Positions 25,662 through 37,169 are shown, counted from the first letter of the stretch. The stretch: 64,000 bases of DNA from Mycoplasma enhydrae (GCF_017116825.1 NZ_JAFIRD010000004.1:1-64000); one strand, 5' to 3'. The notes: generated by a model from the sequence alone, not told the origin. A program made the numbers and translations.

Positions 25662-27235
25662 ATGAACAATAAAAAAGAGAGTCAAAGAAAAGAATTATTT
25701 AGTGCGATTTGAAAAATAGCAGAAGATTTAAGAAACAATATAGATGGTTGAGAGTTTAAAAATTATGTTTTAGGCTTTTTGTTTTATCGTTATATTTCAG
25801 AAAGAATGATAAAAAGAATTGAAGAAATGGATGCTAGTCTTTCTTATGTAGACTGGGAAGATAAAGATGTTATAGAAAGTACTAAAAAAGAAATAATTGA
25901 AACTAATGGATATTTTATTAAACCAAGCCACTTGTTTCAAAACGTTGTAAAATCAAAAAACGATGAAAACTTAAACGAAATTATTTCAGAAGCTTTCAAG
26001 GATATAGAATCAAGTTCAAAAGGCCAAAGTTCAGAAGAAGATTTTAAGGACTTGTTTGCTGATATTCAAATTAATAATCCAAAACTAGGTTCAAACCCTC
26101 AAGAAAGAAACAAAATCTTTAAAAAGATTCTACAAAATATAGCCTCAATTAATTTTGGAGATATTCAAAATAATGAAATTGATGTTTTTGGAGATGCATA
26201 TGAATTTTTAATAGGTATGTATGCTAAAAATGCAGGCAAGTCGGGGGGGAGTACTTCACACCACAAGAAGTTAGTGAATTATTAGCTAGACTGACTTTAA
26301 TTGATTTTAATTCGGAATTAAAAACTGATAAAATTGAAATAAATAAGATCTACGACCCAGCTTGTGGATCTGGTTCTTTGTTATTAAAATTTGCTAAAAT
26401 ATTGGGACCAAATAAAATCAAAACAGGTTTTTATGGTCAAGAGAAAAATTCAACAACATATAACTTAGCTAGAATAAATATGTTTTTACATAATGTTAGT
26501 TATGAGAAATTCAATATTAAAAGAGGTGACACATTACTAGAGCCTCTTCACCAGGATTTGAAGCCATTTGATGCTATAGTTTCTAATCCTCCCTATTCAG
26601 TTAGCTGAGAAGGTAAAAAGAATCCACTTTTATCATCTGATGAAAGATATGCACCAGCAGGAGTATTGGCACCTGATTCTAAGGGCGATTATGCTTTTAT
26701 TATGCACATTATCGATCATTTATCTTCATCCGGAACAGCTGCGGTAGTTGAATTTCCAGGAATATTGTATAGAACTGGAGCGGAACAAAAAATAAGAAAG
26801 TATTTAGTTGAAGAAAATTTCATAGATTCTATAATTCAATTACCTCAAGATTTATTTTTTGGAAATTCAATTTCAACATGCATTGTTGTATTTAGAAAAA
26901 ATAAAGCAAACAACCAAAACATTTTATTTGTTGATGCTAGCGAAGAATTTATTAGAATTGATAGTAAAAATAAATTAACAAATGAAAATATTTCTAACAT
27001 AATAGATGCCGTTAGACATAAGAAAGAAATACCACATTTTTCTAAATTGATTAATAAGGCAGAAGTAGTTCAAAATAATTACAATTTATCAGTTAATCAA
27101 TATGTTGAACAAAAGGATAATAAAGAGATTATTGATATAAAAGTATTAAATGAAGAAATTAAAGTAGTATCTTTAAAAGTTAACAATTTAAGAGAACAAA
27201 TTGACAAAATAATTAAAGAGTTGGATGAAAAATAG
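25662..27235 (+). pseudogene. hsdM: Type I restriction-modification methyltransferase HsdM, frameshifted at a G7 tract (possibly phase-variable)
   Basis: Start at 25662 after CGGAG. The first frame encodes a helical HsdM N-domain and then stops at 26283-26285 (207 residues). The second half continues in another frame from 26249 to 27235 with [12 protein letters not shown], the AdoMet motif DPACGSGS and the catalytic motif NPPY. The frames join at a run of seven G (26243-26249); an eighth G would give an intact protein of 524 residues. HsdM methylates adenine and is needed for both methylation and restriction, so this copy reads as OFF. A sequencing error cannot be excluded. Confidence 0.9.
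26243..26249 (+). repeat. G7 homopolymer at the hsdM frameshift
   Basis: Seven consecutive G inside the conserved GG-EYFTP region, in otherwise AT-rich coding sequence. Seven gives a stop 34 bases on; eight restores the frame. Confidence 0.9.
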
Positions 27236-27238
27236 TAT

Positions 27239-28168
27239 ATGAAATATCAAATAACTCATAAAGACATATTTGAAATTTTTAAAATCTTAACAGAAGACAC
27301 ACAATCATTAAAAATTAATGAAAATTGCATAGTTGATACTTGAGAAAATATTAAATTGTTAACAAAAGAACAATTAGATAAGATTTTAAAATATTTTATT
27401 AACAAATTTCAGTTTTGTTATAAAGAAAATGTTTTTAATTTAATTTTAAAGCAATCTATAAAAAGTAAAAGAACTTTTTTAAATTGTTTTGGTATTCCAA
27501 TGCAATTAAAAAAAGATCAAATACGCTACTTATTAGATCAGTTAATAAAACAATCATCTACTTTAAACAATGAATTATGAAAAGAAGAAATAAAACAAGC
27601 TGCAAATAATCAAAAAATAATGGTTGAAGACATATATCAAGATTTAATAAACTGCAATAATCAAGAATCTTGAATTGGATTATTAATTTTAATGGTTTCT
27701 ACTATTGAGGTTCAAATCGAAAGATTAATTATTATTGGTATTAAATGAAAAAAATTTCTTAGTGAAATTGAAGAAAATAATATAAGAGAAGATAGCGAGA
27801 AATGAACTGAAAAATATTTTAATACTATTTTTGAAAAGGATAAAAAATGACAAGATAGAAAATTTGGAAGAGAAATTTTTAATTTTAATTGAATGAAAAA
27901 ATTAAAGAAAAAATATTATGAAATTTATGGTAAAAAATTAAAGGAAGAGGATGAATTTTCAAAAAAATATAAATATGTAAGAAATGCACTAGTGCATTCT
28001 CCACATGGAATAGAAATTGATTATGATAAAAGAGAAATTAAGTTCTATTATTACAATGAAAAAGTAAATAAAGAAGAATGAAAAAAAATAAAGATAATCG
28101 ATTTTAAAAATAATATTAATAATTTTTTAGATTGTATTTCCGATGTTGAAATTAGGATGGATAATTAG
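27239..28168 (+). CDS. HEPN-like protein in the type I RM operon
   Basis: 309 residues, inserted between hsdM and hsdS with three bases to the first and none to the second. The N-terminal 150 residues are helical with no motif I recognise. The C-terminal third has a hydrophobic helix pair (WIGLLILMVSTIEVQIERL), then YVRNALVHSPHG with R248 and H253, fitting the R-x4-6-H motif of HEPN ribonucleases, where N often follows R. A short strand and a last helix come after, as in HEPN folds. Many HEPN proteins are RNases of toxin and anti-phage systems. That this one cuts RNA is inference. Confidence 0.6.
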
Positions 28169-29320
28169 ATGAAAAAAAATAATACAGAAAAAAATGAATA
28201 CATACTTTTTAAAGATATTTGTTATTTAAAAAAAGGAACTCAACTGAATCGCTCTTTATTTAAAGATGAATATAAATATCCTGTTTATAATGGTGGGGTG
28301 GTGGAATCGGGTTTTTATAAAGATTATAATACTAAAAAAAACAAGATAGTAATTTGTCAGGGTGGTTCAGCCGGGCATGTAAACTTTATAACAGAAAATT
28401 TTTGAGCCGGAGCACATTTATACATTGTTGAAATGAATAGTAAAGCCAATTTTAATTACAAATTTTTGTATTACTTCTTAAAAAATAATCAAAGAAAATT
28501 AATTAGTTCTAAATATGGAGCTGGAATTCCTGCACTAGCTAAATCTGATATTGAAAATTTAAAAATTCCTAATATGCCTTTGGAAAAACAAGATAAAATT
28601 GTCAAAATTCTTGACAATTTCACTACACTTAAAGCGGAGCTGAAAGCGGAGTTAAAAGCGAGGGAAAAGCAATATCAATTTTATTTAGACTATTTATTAA
28701 ATAACAAAAAAACAACTAACTATTTGCACCAAATCTGCAATGTGGATAGAAAAATTAATAATTGACCATTCAATAAAAATAATCTCGTGCGAAAGTTTAA
28801 ACATACATCGGCAAAAAACGTAAAATCTATACAACAAAATGAGAAGGGTGACATTGCATTATCAACTACCAGTAGTGAATTTTCATATACATGCATCGAT
28901 AATGTTAAAACAAAAAACTTAATCAACAACTCTGAAGTAATTTTTGTACCATCAGGGGGCGAAGCTAATATAAAATATTGAAACGGAAAATTCATAGATA
29001 GTGGAAATATATTGCTTTTAAAGAAAGATAATTCATTAAACTTAAAATTTATTTTTTATTTTTTAGTTAGCAATAAAAAAAGATTGTCAAGTTTTTATCG
29101 AGGGGCTGGTATTAAGCATCCTGATATGATTTCTTTAATGAATTTGCAAGTTCCTATTTTGCCCATAAAAGTCCAAAACGAAATAGTGAATATTTTAGAT
29201 AAATTTAATGCTTATACAAATGATACAACTCAGGGATTACTAAAAGAAATAGAATTAAGAGAAAAACAATATCAATACTATTTAAATAAACTAATAAATT
29301 GAAAATATAGAAAGGTATAA
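28169..29320 (+). CDS. hsdS: Type I restriction specificity subunit HsdS
   Basis: 383 residues with two target recognition domains: the first covers about residues 10-130 with SSKYGAGIPAL and LEKQDKIVKILDNF; the second ends with YRGAGIKHPD and KVQNEIVNILDKF. Each is followed by a conserved helix (REKQYQFYLDYLL, REKQYQYYLNKLI), giving the usual pseudo-twofold repeat. The first linker contains a duplicated AELK unit. HsdS selects the bipartite DNA target for HsdM and HsdR. Its ATG directly follows the stop of the HEPN-like gene. Confidence 0.92.
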
Positions 29321-29323
29321 AAA

Positions 29324-32300
29324 TTGACTGAAGCAAAAATAATACTAGAAAATGATTTAGACACTATTGTTTATGAATTTAAAAGGCAAAATAAATCAAC
29401 AAATCTTGTATCTTCTGAAAGTGAGAGTGCTCTTGAAGAACGTTTTATTGATAAGCTTAAAGCTCAAGGATATGAATATTTAAAAATTCATAATTTTGAC
29501 GATTTAGAAAAAAACCTTAAAGTACAACTAGAAAAATTGAATAATTACAAATTTTCTGAGGATGAATGGGAAAACATAAAGAATGATTATTTGTTTAGAA
29601 AACAAGACAAACTTATTAATAAAACGGAAAGAGTTCAAAAAAATCATATATATGATTTGGTAACAGATGCTGGTTCAATTAAAAACATTAAAATAATAGA
29701 TAAACAAAACTGGTCTAATAATACAGTTCAAGTTATTAATCAATTTAAAACTAATAATTTAGTTAATAGAAATAGATATGATGTAACTATCTTAATTAAT
29801 GGACTTCCATTAGTTCATATAGAACTAAAAAGAAGGGGTGTTTCGTTAAAAGAGGCATTCAATCAAATATCAAGATATAAAGATGAAAGCTTTTCAAGTG
29901 ACAATAAAATTTTTGATTATGTTCAAATTTTTGTCATTTCTAATGGTACTCAAACAAAATATTATGCTAATACAACTAGGCTAGATGCGTATAAAACAAA
30001 AATTAGCGATGATAGCACACTAAGAAAACAAAAGAATTTTTTTCAATTCACTTCATTTTGAACAGATCTGCAAAATAACCATATTGAAGATTTAATGGAT
30101 TTTTCCGAAACATTTTTTAGAAAGAAAACACTTCTAAATATAATCACAAAATATTGTATTTTTAATTCGCAAGAGCAACTATTGGTTATGCGTCCATATC
30201 AAATTGCTGCTACCGAAAAAATTATTCAAAGAGTTAATTATGCTATAAATAACCCATCTGAATTTGGACACTCAAAATCTGGTGGTTTTATTTGACATAC
30301 AACTGGTTCAGGTAAAACTCTAACTTCTTTTAAAACTGCAACTTTATTAAGAAATTTAGATGAAATAGATAAAGTTTTATTTGTAGTTGATAGGCGAGAT
30401 TTAGATTATCAAACTATGACTGAATATGAAAAATTCGAAAAAGGATCAGCTGCTTCAAATTTAACTACTAATATATTAGCTAATCAACTAAAAAATAATG
30501 AAGATAAAATCATTATTACTACCATTAATAAATTAAGCAACTTTTGTTCAATGGAAAAAAATAGTGAAGTTTTCAATAAAAAAGTAGTAATGATTTTTGA
30601 TGAGTGTCACCGCTCACAATTTGGTAAATTTCACAAAAATATTACTTCGAAATTTAAAAAATATTTAATTTTTGGGTTTACCGGAACACCTATCTTTGTT
30701 GAAAACGCACAGACTTATATTAAGTCTTTAAAAAACCAAGGTTTAAAAGTTCAATCTGAAATATCTAAAACAACAAGTGAAGTTTTTGGTCCAGAATTGC
30801 ACAAGTATACAATAATTGACGCAATCAGAGATGAGAACGTTTTGAAATTTAAAATGAATACTTTAAATACCTTTAGTCATAAAGAAAATATAAAGGATAA
30901 AATGGTTAGCTCTATAGATGCTAATAGTGTTTTTGTAGATCCTAAAAGAATTAAGCAAATCAGTGAATACATTTTAGCAAATTACAACCGATTAACCAAA
31001 CGTGAAGTGCATAAAACAGGTTTTTATGAAGTTTTTAATAATGACAATCTTTGTTATGGAAAAACCAGTGAAATAACTAAACCAGAAGCCAAACATATCA
31101 AAGGCTTTAATTCAATTTTAGCTACCAGAAATATTGAATCAGCAAAAAAATATTATGAAGCATTTAAAAAATTACAAGAACATAAAAATGCTGAAGATAA
31201 ATTGAAAATTGCTTTAATTTACAGTTATGATGCAAATCAAGAAGGCCGCTATGAGGATAGTGATGAGAACTGTGATTCAATTGATAAATTACAAAAAACT
31301 GATAAAGAATTTTTAAGTTTTGCCATTAACGATTATAACGAAATGTTTAAAACAAACTGAGATGTAAATAAATTTTTAGAATACTATAAAGATGTTAGTA
31401 AAAAGGTTAAAAACAGGGAGATTGACATTTTAATTGTTGTTAATATGTTTTTAACTGGATTTGATGCAAAAGTGCTAAATACGCTTTGAATTGATAAGGA
31501 ACTTCGTTATCATAATTTATTACAAGCTTTTTCAAGAACTAATAGAATTAGCAATGAAATTAAAGATGCTGGTAATATTGTTTGTTTTGTAAATCTTGAT
31601 AAATATTTTGAAGAAGCTCTAAAACTATTTGGAAGTGAAAATGCTTCTAAGTTTATTTTATATAGAAGTTTTAATGATTATTACAATGGTTATACAGAAG
31701 AAGGTAAGCATTTTGAAGGATGAAAATCACTTATTCAAAAATTACAAAAAATTAAGCTTAGTGATTTTCAAAGAATGTCCAAACAAGATAAAACTAATTT
31801 TGTTAAACTCTTTAATCAAATTTTGAGATTAAGAAACATTCTTTTTAGTTTTGAGGAATTTGAAAATAAGACAATAATTAGTGAACGTGAATTTGGTGAT
31901 TACAAATCTCATTACAATGATATTTATGAAAAAGAAAAAGCTAATCGAAATAATCAAAAAGAAATTATTAATGAAGACCTTGAATTTGAAATTTCTTTAG
32001 CTAAAGCAAATGAATATGATGTTGATGATATAGTTAATTTAATAGTCATGAACAAAAAAATCGAAAAAGGTGAATTAGTTAAAGAAATTGAAGCTAAACT
32101 TAATAGTAATATTGGTTTAAGATCAAAAAAAGAATTAATAATAAAATTTGTAATCGAAAACAACTTTGTAAATTGAAGTGATCGTGAAATTGCAGAAGCT
32201 TTTAGTGTTAATTTACACCAAAATTACAAAGAAGATTTAAATATAATATGTAATAAATTTGAACTTCTAGAGGAAACTGCCAATGAATATCTACATCATT

Positions 32301-32491
32301 GTTTCATCGATAATAGAATAAGCAAAGAAGGTTTAGGTTTCTTTAATTTAGTTAATGGAGTTTTAAGAAAAAAATTTCCTTCATTAAGAGATACCAAAGC
32401 TGCTAATGATAGAGAAAAACTAAGAAATAATATTTATGAGAATCTAAAAGAAATTTATTATAAATATTCCAATGATGACCAAGAGCAATAA
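29324..32491 (+). CDS. hsdR: Type I restriction endonuclease subunit HsdR
   Basis: 1055 residues, starting at a TTG with an AAAGG site nine bases upstream, three bases after hsdS. Order: PD-(D/E)xK nuclease domain with E167-L-K169 in [10 protein letters not shown]2 translocase with Walker A GSGKT (328-332), D426-ECH box and GFTGTP motif III; motor lobe 2; then a helical C-terminus. It pumps DNA and cuts away from the site. Full length and apparently intact, although its partner hsdM is out of frame. Confidence 0.94.
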
Positions 32492-32524
32492 AATTTTTTA
32501 TTAAAAGATAATTATTATTGTTTT

Positions 32525-32632
32525 TGTTATAATTCTAAAGTTACTTATAGAGTAACCATTCTAAACAGGCTTAAACTTATAATGTTTCATATAAGTGCCT
32601 TAAAGATGTGACAAAATATAAGGAGGCTTTCA
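32525..32632 (+). promoter_or_regulatory. Promoter and structured leader of rplU-rpmA
   Basis: TG-T-TATAAT (32525-32533) is an extended -10. The roughly 90-base leader holds two hairpins: GTTACT/AGTAAC (32540-32556) and AGGC...ACTTAT/ATAAGT-GCCT (32567-32600), then AAGGAGG. Such a leader fits autoregulation by L21, known for L21 leaders in Firmicutes; I cannot align it to that family here. Confidence 0.55.
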
Positions 32633-32935
32633 ATGTTTGCTATTATCGAAACTGGTGGAAAACAGCTAATTGTTAAAAAAGGCGACGTTATTTACATCGA
32701 AAAAATCGAAGGCAATGAAGGTGATGCTATAGTATTTGATAAAGTTTTAGTTATTAAAGATAAAATTGGTACACCTTATTTAGAAAAAGCTTCTGTTTTA
32801 GGAACAATTGAAAAACAAGGAAAAGCAAAAAAAATTGTAGTTTATAGACATAATGCCAAATCAACACATAAACGTAAATTGGGACACCGTCAACCTTATA
32901 CAAAAGTACAAATTACAGAAATTAAGGAGAAATAG
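32633..32935 (+). CDS. rplU: 50S ribosomal protein L21
   Basis: 100 residues, full length. [11 protein letters not shown] start and the [18 protein letters not shown]-terminal segment are diagnostic. Binds 23S rRNA with L20. Followed two bases later by rpmA, without the Prp protease gene found between them in many Firmicutes. Confidence 0.97.
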   Translation: MFAIIETGGKQLIVKKGDVIYIEKIEGNEGDAIVFDKVLVIKDKIGTPYLEKASVLGTIEKQGKAKKIVVYRHNAKSTHKRKLGHRQPYTKVQITEIKEK

Positions 32936-32937
32936 TC

Positions 32938-33198
32938 ATGGCACATACGAAATCTGGTGGAACGACATCAAATAGTAGAGACTCGGCGGGTAGAAGATTA
33001 GGTGTTAAGGCAACTCATGGTCAATTTGTAACTGCGGGTAGCATTATTTATAGACAAAGAGGAACCAAAATTTTTCCAGGTCAAAATGTTGGCCGTGGAA
33101 AAGATGACACACTTTTTGCTTTAATTGATGGAATTGTTAAATTCGAAAACAGAATTAATAGAAAATTTGCTTCAGTTTATCCATCTGAATCAAAATAA
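32938..33198 (+). CDS. rpmA: 50S ribosomal protein L27
   Basis: 86 residues. [18 protein letters not shown] and [10 protein letters not shown] identify it. L27 reaches the peptidyl transferase centre with its N-terminus. Here it begins [13 protein letters not shown]: it lacks the LNLQFFA-type extension cleaved by Prp in Firmicutes, which agrees with the missing prp gene, and the usual KKGGGSTKNG stretch is altered. Confidence 0.95.
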   Translation: MAHTKSGGTTSNSRDSAGRRLGVKATHGQFVTAGSIIYRQRGTKIFPGQNVGRGKDDTLFALIDGIVKFENRINRKFASVYPSESK

Positions 33199-33206
33199 TT
33201 TATAAA

Positions 33207-33283
33207 AATGCCTACTAGGCTTATAATGCTTTTAAAGATTTAACTTTTTAAGTTTTATATCCTAGTCTCAAGGCATTTTTTTA
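33207..33283 (+). terminator. Multi-stem terminator after rpmA
   Basis: AATGCCT (33207-33213) pairs with AGGCATT (33271-33277), next ACTAGG (33214-33219) with CCTAGT (33261-33266), and an inner AACTT/AAGTT hairpin (33242-33254); a T run ends it. The structure is longer than the other terminators in the window. Confidence 0.75.
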
Positions 33284-33301
33284 TATTACAAAATTTTGAA
33301 A

Positions 33302-33403
33302 ATAAAAACTCCCAATTACGGGAGCAAATTCGGCAGCCTAAAAAGGCGCCTTTTTTTAGTACATACTATTCTTAAGCAATACAAATAGTTTTTATTAGTA
33401 CAT
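33302..33403 (-). ncRNA. tracrRNA of the type II CRISPR-Cas system
   Basis: On the minus strand, TGTATAAT (33409-33416) places a start near 33403. The RNA reads through an anti-repeat (33352-33386) complementary to almost the whole CRISPR repeat: GCTTAAGAATAGTATGTAC then TAAAAAAA. A GGC/GCC nexus-like hairpin follows, then a terminator: GCTCCC/GGGAG with a T run (33303-33325). It is divergent from cas9. Because the anti-repeat pairs with the plus-strand repeat, the array must be transcribed on the plus strand. Confidence 0.85.
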
Positions 33404-33501
33404 AAAATATTATACATAAATATAGATTAAATGATAAAAAATTATAAAATATTAATGTAATAATCTGATTTTAAGCACAAAAATTTATTAGGGAGTTGGC
33501 A

Positions 33502-36500
33502 ATGAGTGTAAAAGATAGTACAAAAATTAATGTTACTTTAGGGTTTGATTTAGGAATAGGATCAGTAGGTTGATCAATTGTTCAAAATGATAATAATGAA
33601 ATTCTGGAACTAGGATCTAGGCTTTTTAATGAACCTAAATTAGCAAAAACAAGAAGAGATAATCGTGCAATTAGAAGATCAATAAGAAGAAAAAACTATA
33701 AGAAATTACAATTTAAAAAAATTGTTTTGAAATATAAGGAACTTTTTGGTTTAGGTTTGAATTCTGTTTCAAAAGACATTGATGATATTTATTTGGAAAT
33801 GTCGCAAAAATATCCAAATATTATTTATCTAAGAGCTAAAGCATTAGAACAAGAAATTAATAGTAAGGAATTAATTTGAATTCTACATGATTATTTACAA
33901 AATAGAGGCTTCTTTTATGAAGTAGTGGAAGAAGATACTGATAAAAAAGGTGAAGCATCAGTAATTTCTTTAAATAAAGCAGCTTATAATTTTCCTACAC
34001 AATTTCAAAAAGCATTTTATGATAAATATCATTGATATAATGGTGTTGAATCTTTTGCTAATGTAAAATTTTCACATAAAGATTACAAAAAAGAATTAAA
34101 TCATTTATTTTCGATTCAAGCAGCTAAGTATGAAGAATCAAAATTTAAAGAATTTCAACAAGAATTTTTCAAATTATATGATTGAATTAGAAATTATGAA
34201 ACAGGACCCGGTAGTGAACACAGCTATAGTCCTTATGGAATATATGAATACGATGAAAATCATAAATTAGTTAAGAAATATAATTACATTTGAGAAAAAA
34301 CAATGGGCAAATGTAGTATTTTTGCAAATGAATATTGCGCTGCTAAACAAAGTCCAGGTATGGAAATATTTAATTTGTTAGAAGACTTGAATAATATTCG
34401 ACATAACAAAGATGATGATTGAAAATTATCATTTGAAAACAAAAAAGCCATTTTATCTAAATGAATAGAGAAAGCCAAAGATAGCAAAAAAATACCTACA
34501 CTAAATTACAAAACAGTTTTAGAGTACTTGAAGGCTGAAAGAAGTGATATAAAAGAATTATTGCATGTTGAAGATTTTCGAAATAGTGATAAAAAAATTT
34601 CAGAACTAGAATCTTTATTTGAATTTATTTCTATATTTAAGAATAATAAAGCCAATTTAAGTATCTTAAATTTTGATACTCTTTTTGAATTTATTAAATC
34701 ACTAGATTTAATTTTTGATGTTTTAGTTAAAAATAAAGAAATTGAAAAACGAACAGATATTATTAAAGACAAATATTTGGAAATTTTCAATAAATACTTT
34801 AATTCTGAAGAAGATATAAATAATGCAATTTTAGATATTTCTAGAAGCTCAAAGCTAAAAACCACCAAAACACATTCTCTATCTTTAAAGGTAATTAATT
34901 TAGTATTAGATGATTTACTTAATGAAAATACAAATTTAAATAAACTAAAATTTGATAAAAATAGTAAATTATATTTTGCCATTCAAGAATATAATAAATC
35001 AACTCAAGGCAATGAACAATTTTTAAAACAGCAGCCTTCAAAATACATGGATAGTTCCTTTTTGAATGATCTAGTAGTACCTCCAGCATTTAAAACAGCA
35101 ATGGCTGAAGCAATTAAAGTGTTCAACCAGATTATAAAAGAATATGGAAATATTTATAATATATCTAAAATAGGCTTAGAAATGCCTCGTGATAAGAATT
35201 CAAAAGAAGAAATTGATAAAATTAATAAACAAAATAAGGATAATAGAGCTAGATATGAAAAAATTAAAACAAGAGTATGCGAAATTTCAGGCGATATTAT
35301 TGATATTAACAAACTGAATTTAAAAACAAAACAAAAATTATTATTGTATTGTCAACAAGATGGGTACGATCCTTATAAAAATGAAAAATTAGATGTTAGT
35401 AGAGTTATTAAAGAACCTAACTATTCTGAGATTGATCACATTATCCCTCGCAGTATTAGCCATGATGATTCATTGAGTAATAAAGTTTTGGTTCTTATGG
35501 AAACTAATCAAGCCAAAAATAATAGAATTCCTAAAGAATTTTTAACAGCAGAAGAATTTGAAAAATTGAAACAATTTTGCAAAAACGGATTTGATGAGCA
35601 ATTTATTGATAAAAAATCCAACGAATTTAAAAATAAAATTGCTAATTTGCTACATGATACTTTAACTGAAGAAGACAAAATTGATTTTTTGGCTAGAAAT
35701 TTAAATGATACAAGATATGCAAGCAAAATGTTTTTAGAAAAATTAAATGAATATTCAGCTACGCATAATAAACAATTTAATGTAATAACTGTTAGAGGAA
35801 AATTTACAAGTCTAATGAGAAAATTAGGAAAATTAAGTCCTAAAGATCGAAACCATTTTTCTCATCATGCTATTGATGCTTCTATAATAGCTATAGTGGC
35901 TAATAAATACAATCCCTGATCTCAAAGCTTAGCATTTAAAGATCCAAGGTTTGAAATAAAAGATCACAAGGTTTTTAATGCCGAAACGGGTGAATTTATT
36001 TGTAAAACTGAGGAGCTGAGTTTTAATGCTAAAAAAATATCTGAAATAATTCAAAATACCATGACAGAAATTGTAGATGATGATAGAAAAATTAGAAAAA
36101 CAAAAGAAAGTATTTTGAATAGGATTAGATATTCCAGAAAACTTATTAAGGATTATAATATCGAATTATTTAAACAGACAATTTATTCTTGATTGACTGA
36201 TGATGAAGGTGTTGATAGAAAAGTAGAAAGAAAATCAATATTTGAGATTGATCTAAGTCTAATTTTAGAAAAAGACAAATCAATATTAATGAAAAAATCA
36301 CATCCTCAAGAATTCAACAAAATTTATAAAATATTTTTAGAATATGATCAAAAATTGCGAGACGAAAATGCCTCTTCACCAGATGACAAAAAAAAGAAAA
36401 CTACGCCAAATGCCAAAAACATAATTGAGAGATACACACAAGATTTATTTAGAGAATACAAAGAAGAATTGTGTAATAATCCAGAAAAACATGAAGAAGA

Positions 36501-37071
36501 AGCCAGAAAATTTTTAAACAATGAAAATAAAAAGGCTTTAATAATTGGAAAACCAAAGAGTTTTTCTTATATTCGGAAGCTCAAGATTATGTCTGACAAA
36601 TTAGACAAAGATAAAGTAAGTTTTTTACCAAATCAAAACAAGAAAGGTTTTAAAGAATCATTTAATTGAGTTGCATTATTAATATATAAAAATGAAAATG
36701 ATCAATATAAATATATTCCTGTTAATGCCAAAATATATAGATTCGCTAATAATAAAAAGCCGGATTTCAAAGATGAATCTATATATTTACAAGATGAATT
36801 AAATAAACAAAAGGATGCAAACAATATTCCTTTGGAAAATAAAATCATAGATGTGTTTTATAAAGGAACTATGTTAATCAACCATAAAGAAATTAATAGA
36901 GATAAACAACTAATTTATATTAGTGGAGCTACATCGGATATGATAGAATATAAATATTGTGTGTTTAGAGAAAAAGAAGCTAAAGATCCTCAAAAAGATG
37001 TAAGACATAGAAAAAAACCCTATGATTTATTAAAAAATTATGAAAAAATTGATAAATCTGTTTTAGGTTAG
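33502..37071 (+). CDS. cas9: CRISPR-associated endonuclease Cas9 (type II-A)
   Basis: 1189 residues; start at 33502 after GGGAG. Active-site motifs are complete: RuvC-I D16 in GFDLGIGSVGWS, arginine-rich bridge helix at about 50-72, RuvC-II E560 in IGLEMPRDKN, HNH D645-H646 in EIDHIIPRS with the later NKVLVLMETNQAKNN, and RuvC-III H789/D792 in HHAIDASI. It should therefore cut both target strands with crRNA and tracrRNA. The length is medium for the family. The PAM-interacting end is the C-terminal third and gives no readable PAM. Separated from cas1 by a terminator. Confidence 0.96.
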
Positions 37072-37102
37072 AATAAGTTTAGTCAATCTAGACTTATTTT
37101 TT
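37072..37102 (+). terminator. Terminator between cas9 and cas1
   Basis: AATAAGTTTAG (37072-37082) pairs with CTAGACTTATT (37088-37098), one G-T pair, followed by a T run. It uncouples cas9 from the adaptation genes. Confidence 0.8.
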
Positions 37103-37117
37103 ATTCTTAAACTAATG

Positions 37118-37164
37118 TAAAATATAGTTGATATGCCTTAGGCCAGAAGAAATTCTGGCGGAGG
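37118..37164 (+). promoter_or_regulatory. cas1 promoter and 5' hairpin touching the ribosome binding site
   Basis: TAAAAT at 37118-37123 is a probable -10. In the leader, GCCAGAA (37142-37148), loop GAAA and TTCTGGC (37153-37159) form a perfect seven-base-pair GNRA hairpin. The GGAGG site starts at the next base (37160). Confidence 0.65.
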
Positions 37165-37169
37165 TAAAA

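Noticed and set aside
37128..37169. A longer cas1 starting at TTG 37128
   Set aside because: It would read through the hairpin that precedes GGAGG; the ATG at 37170 is ideally spaced from that site.
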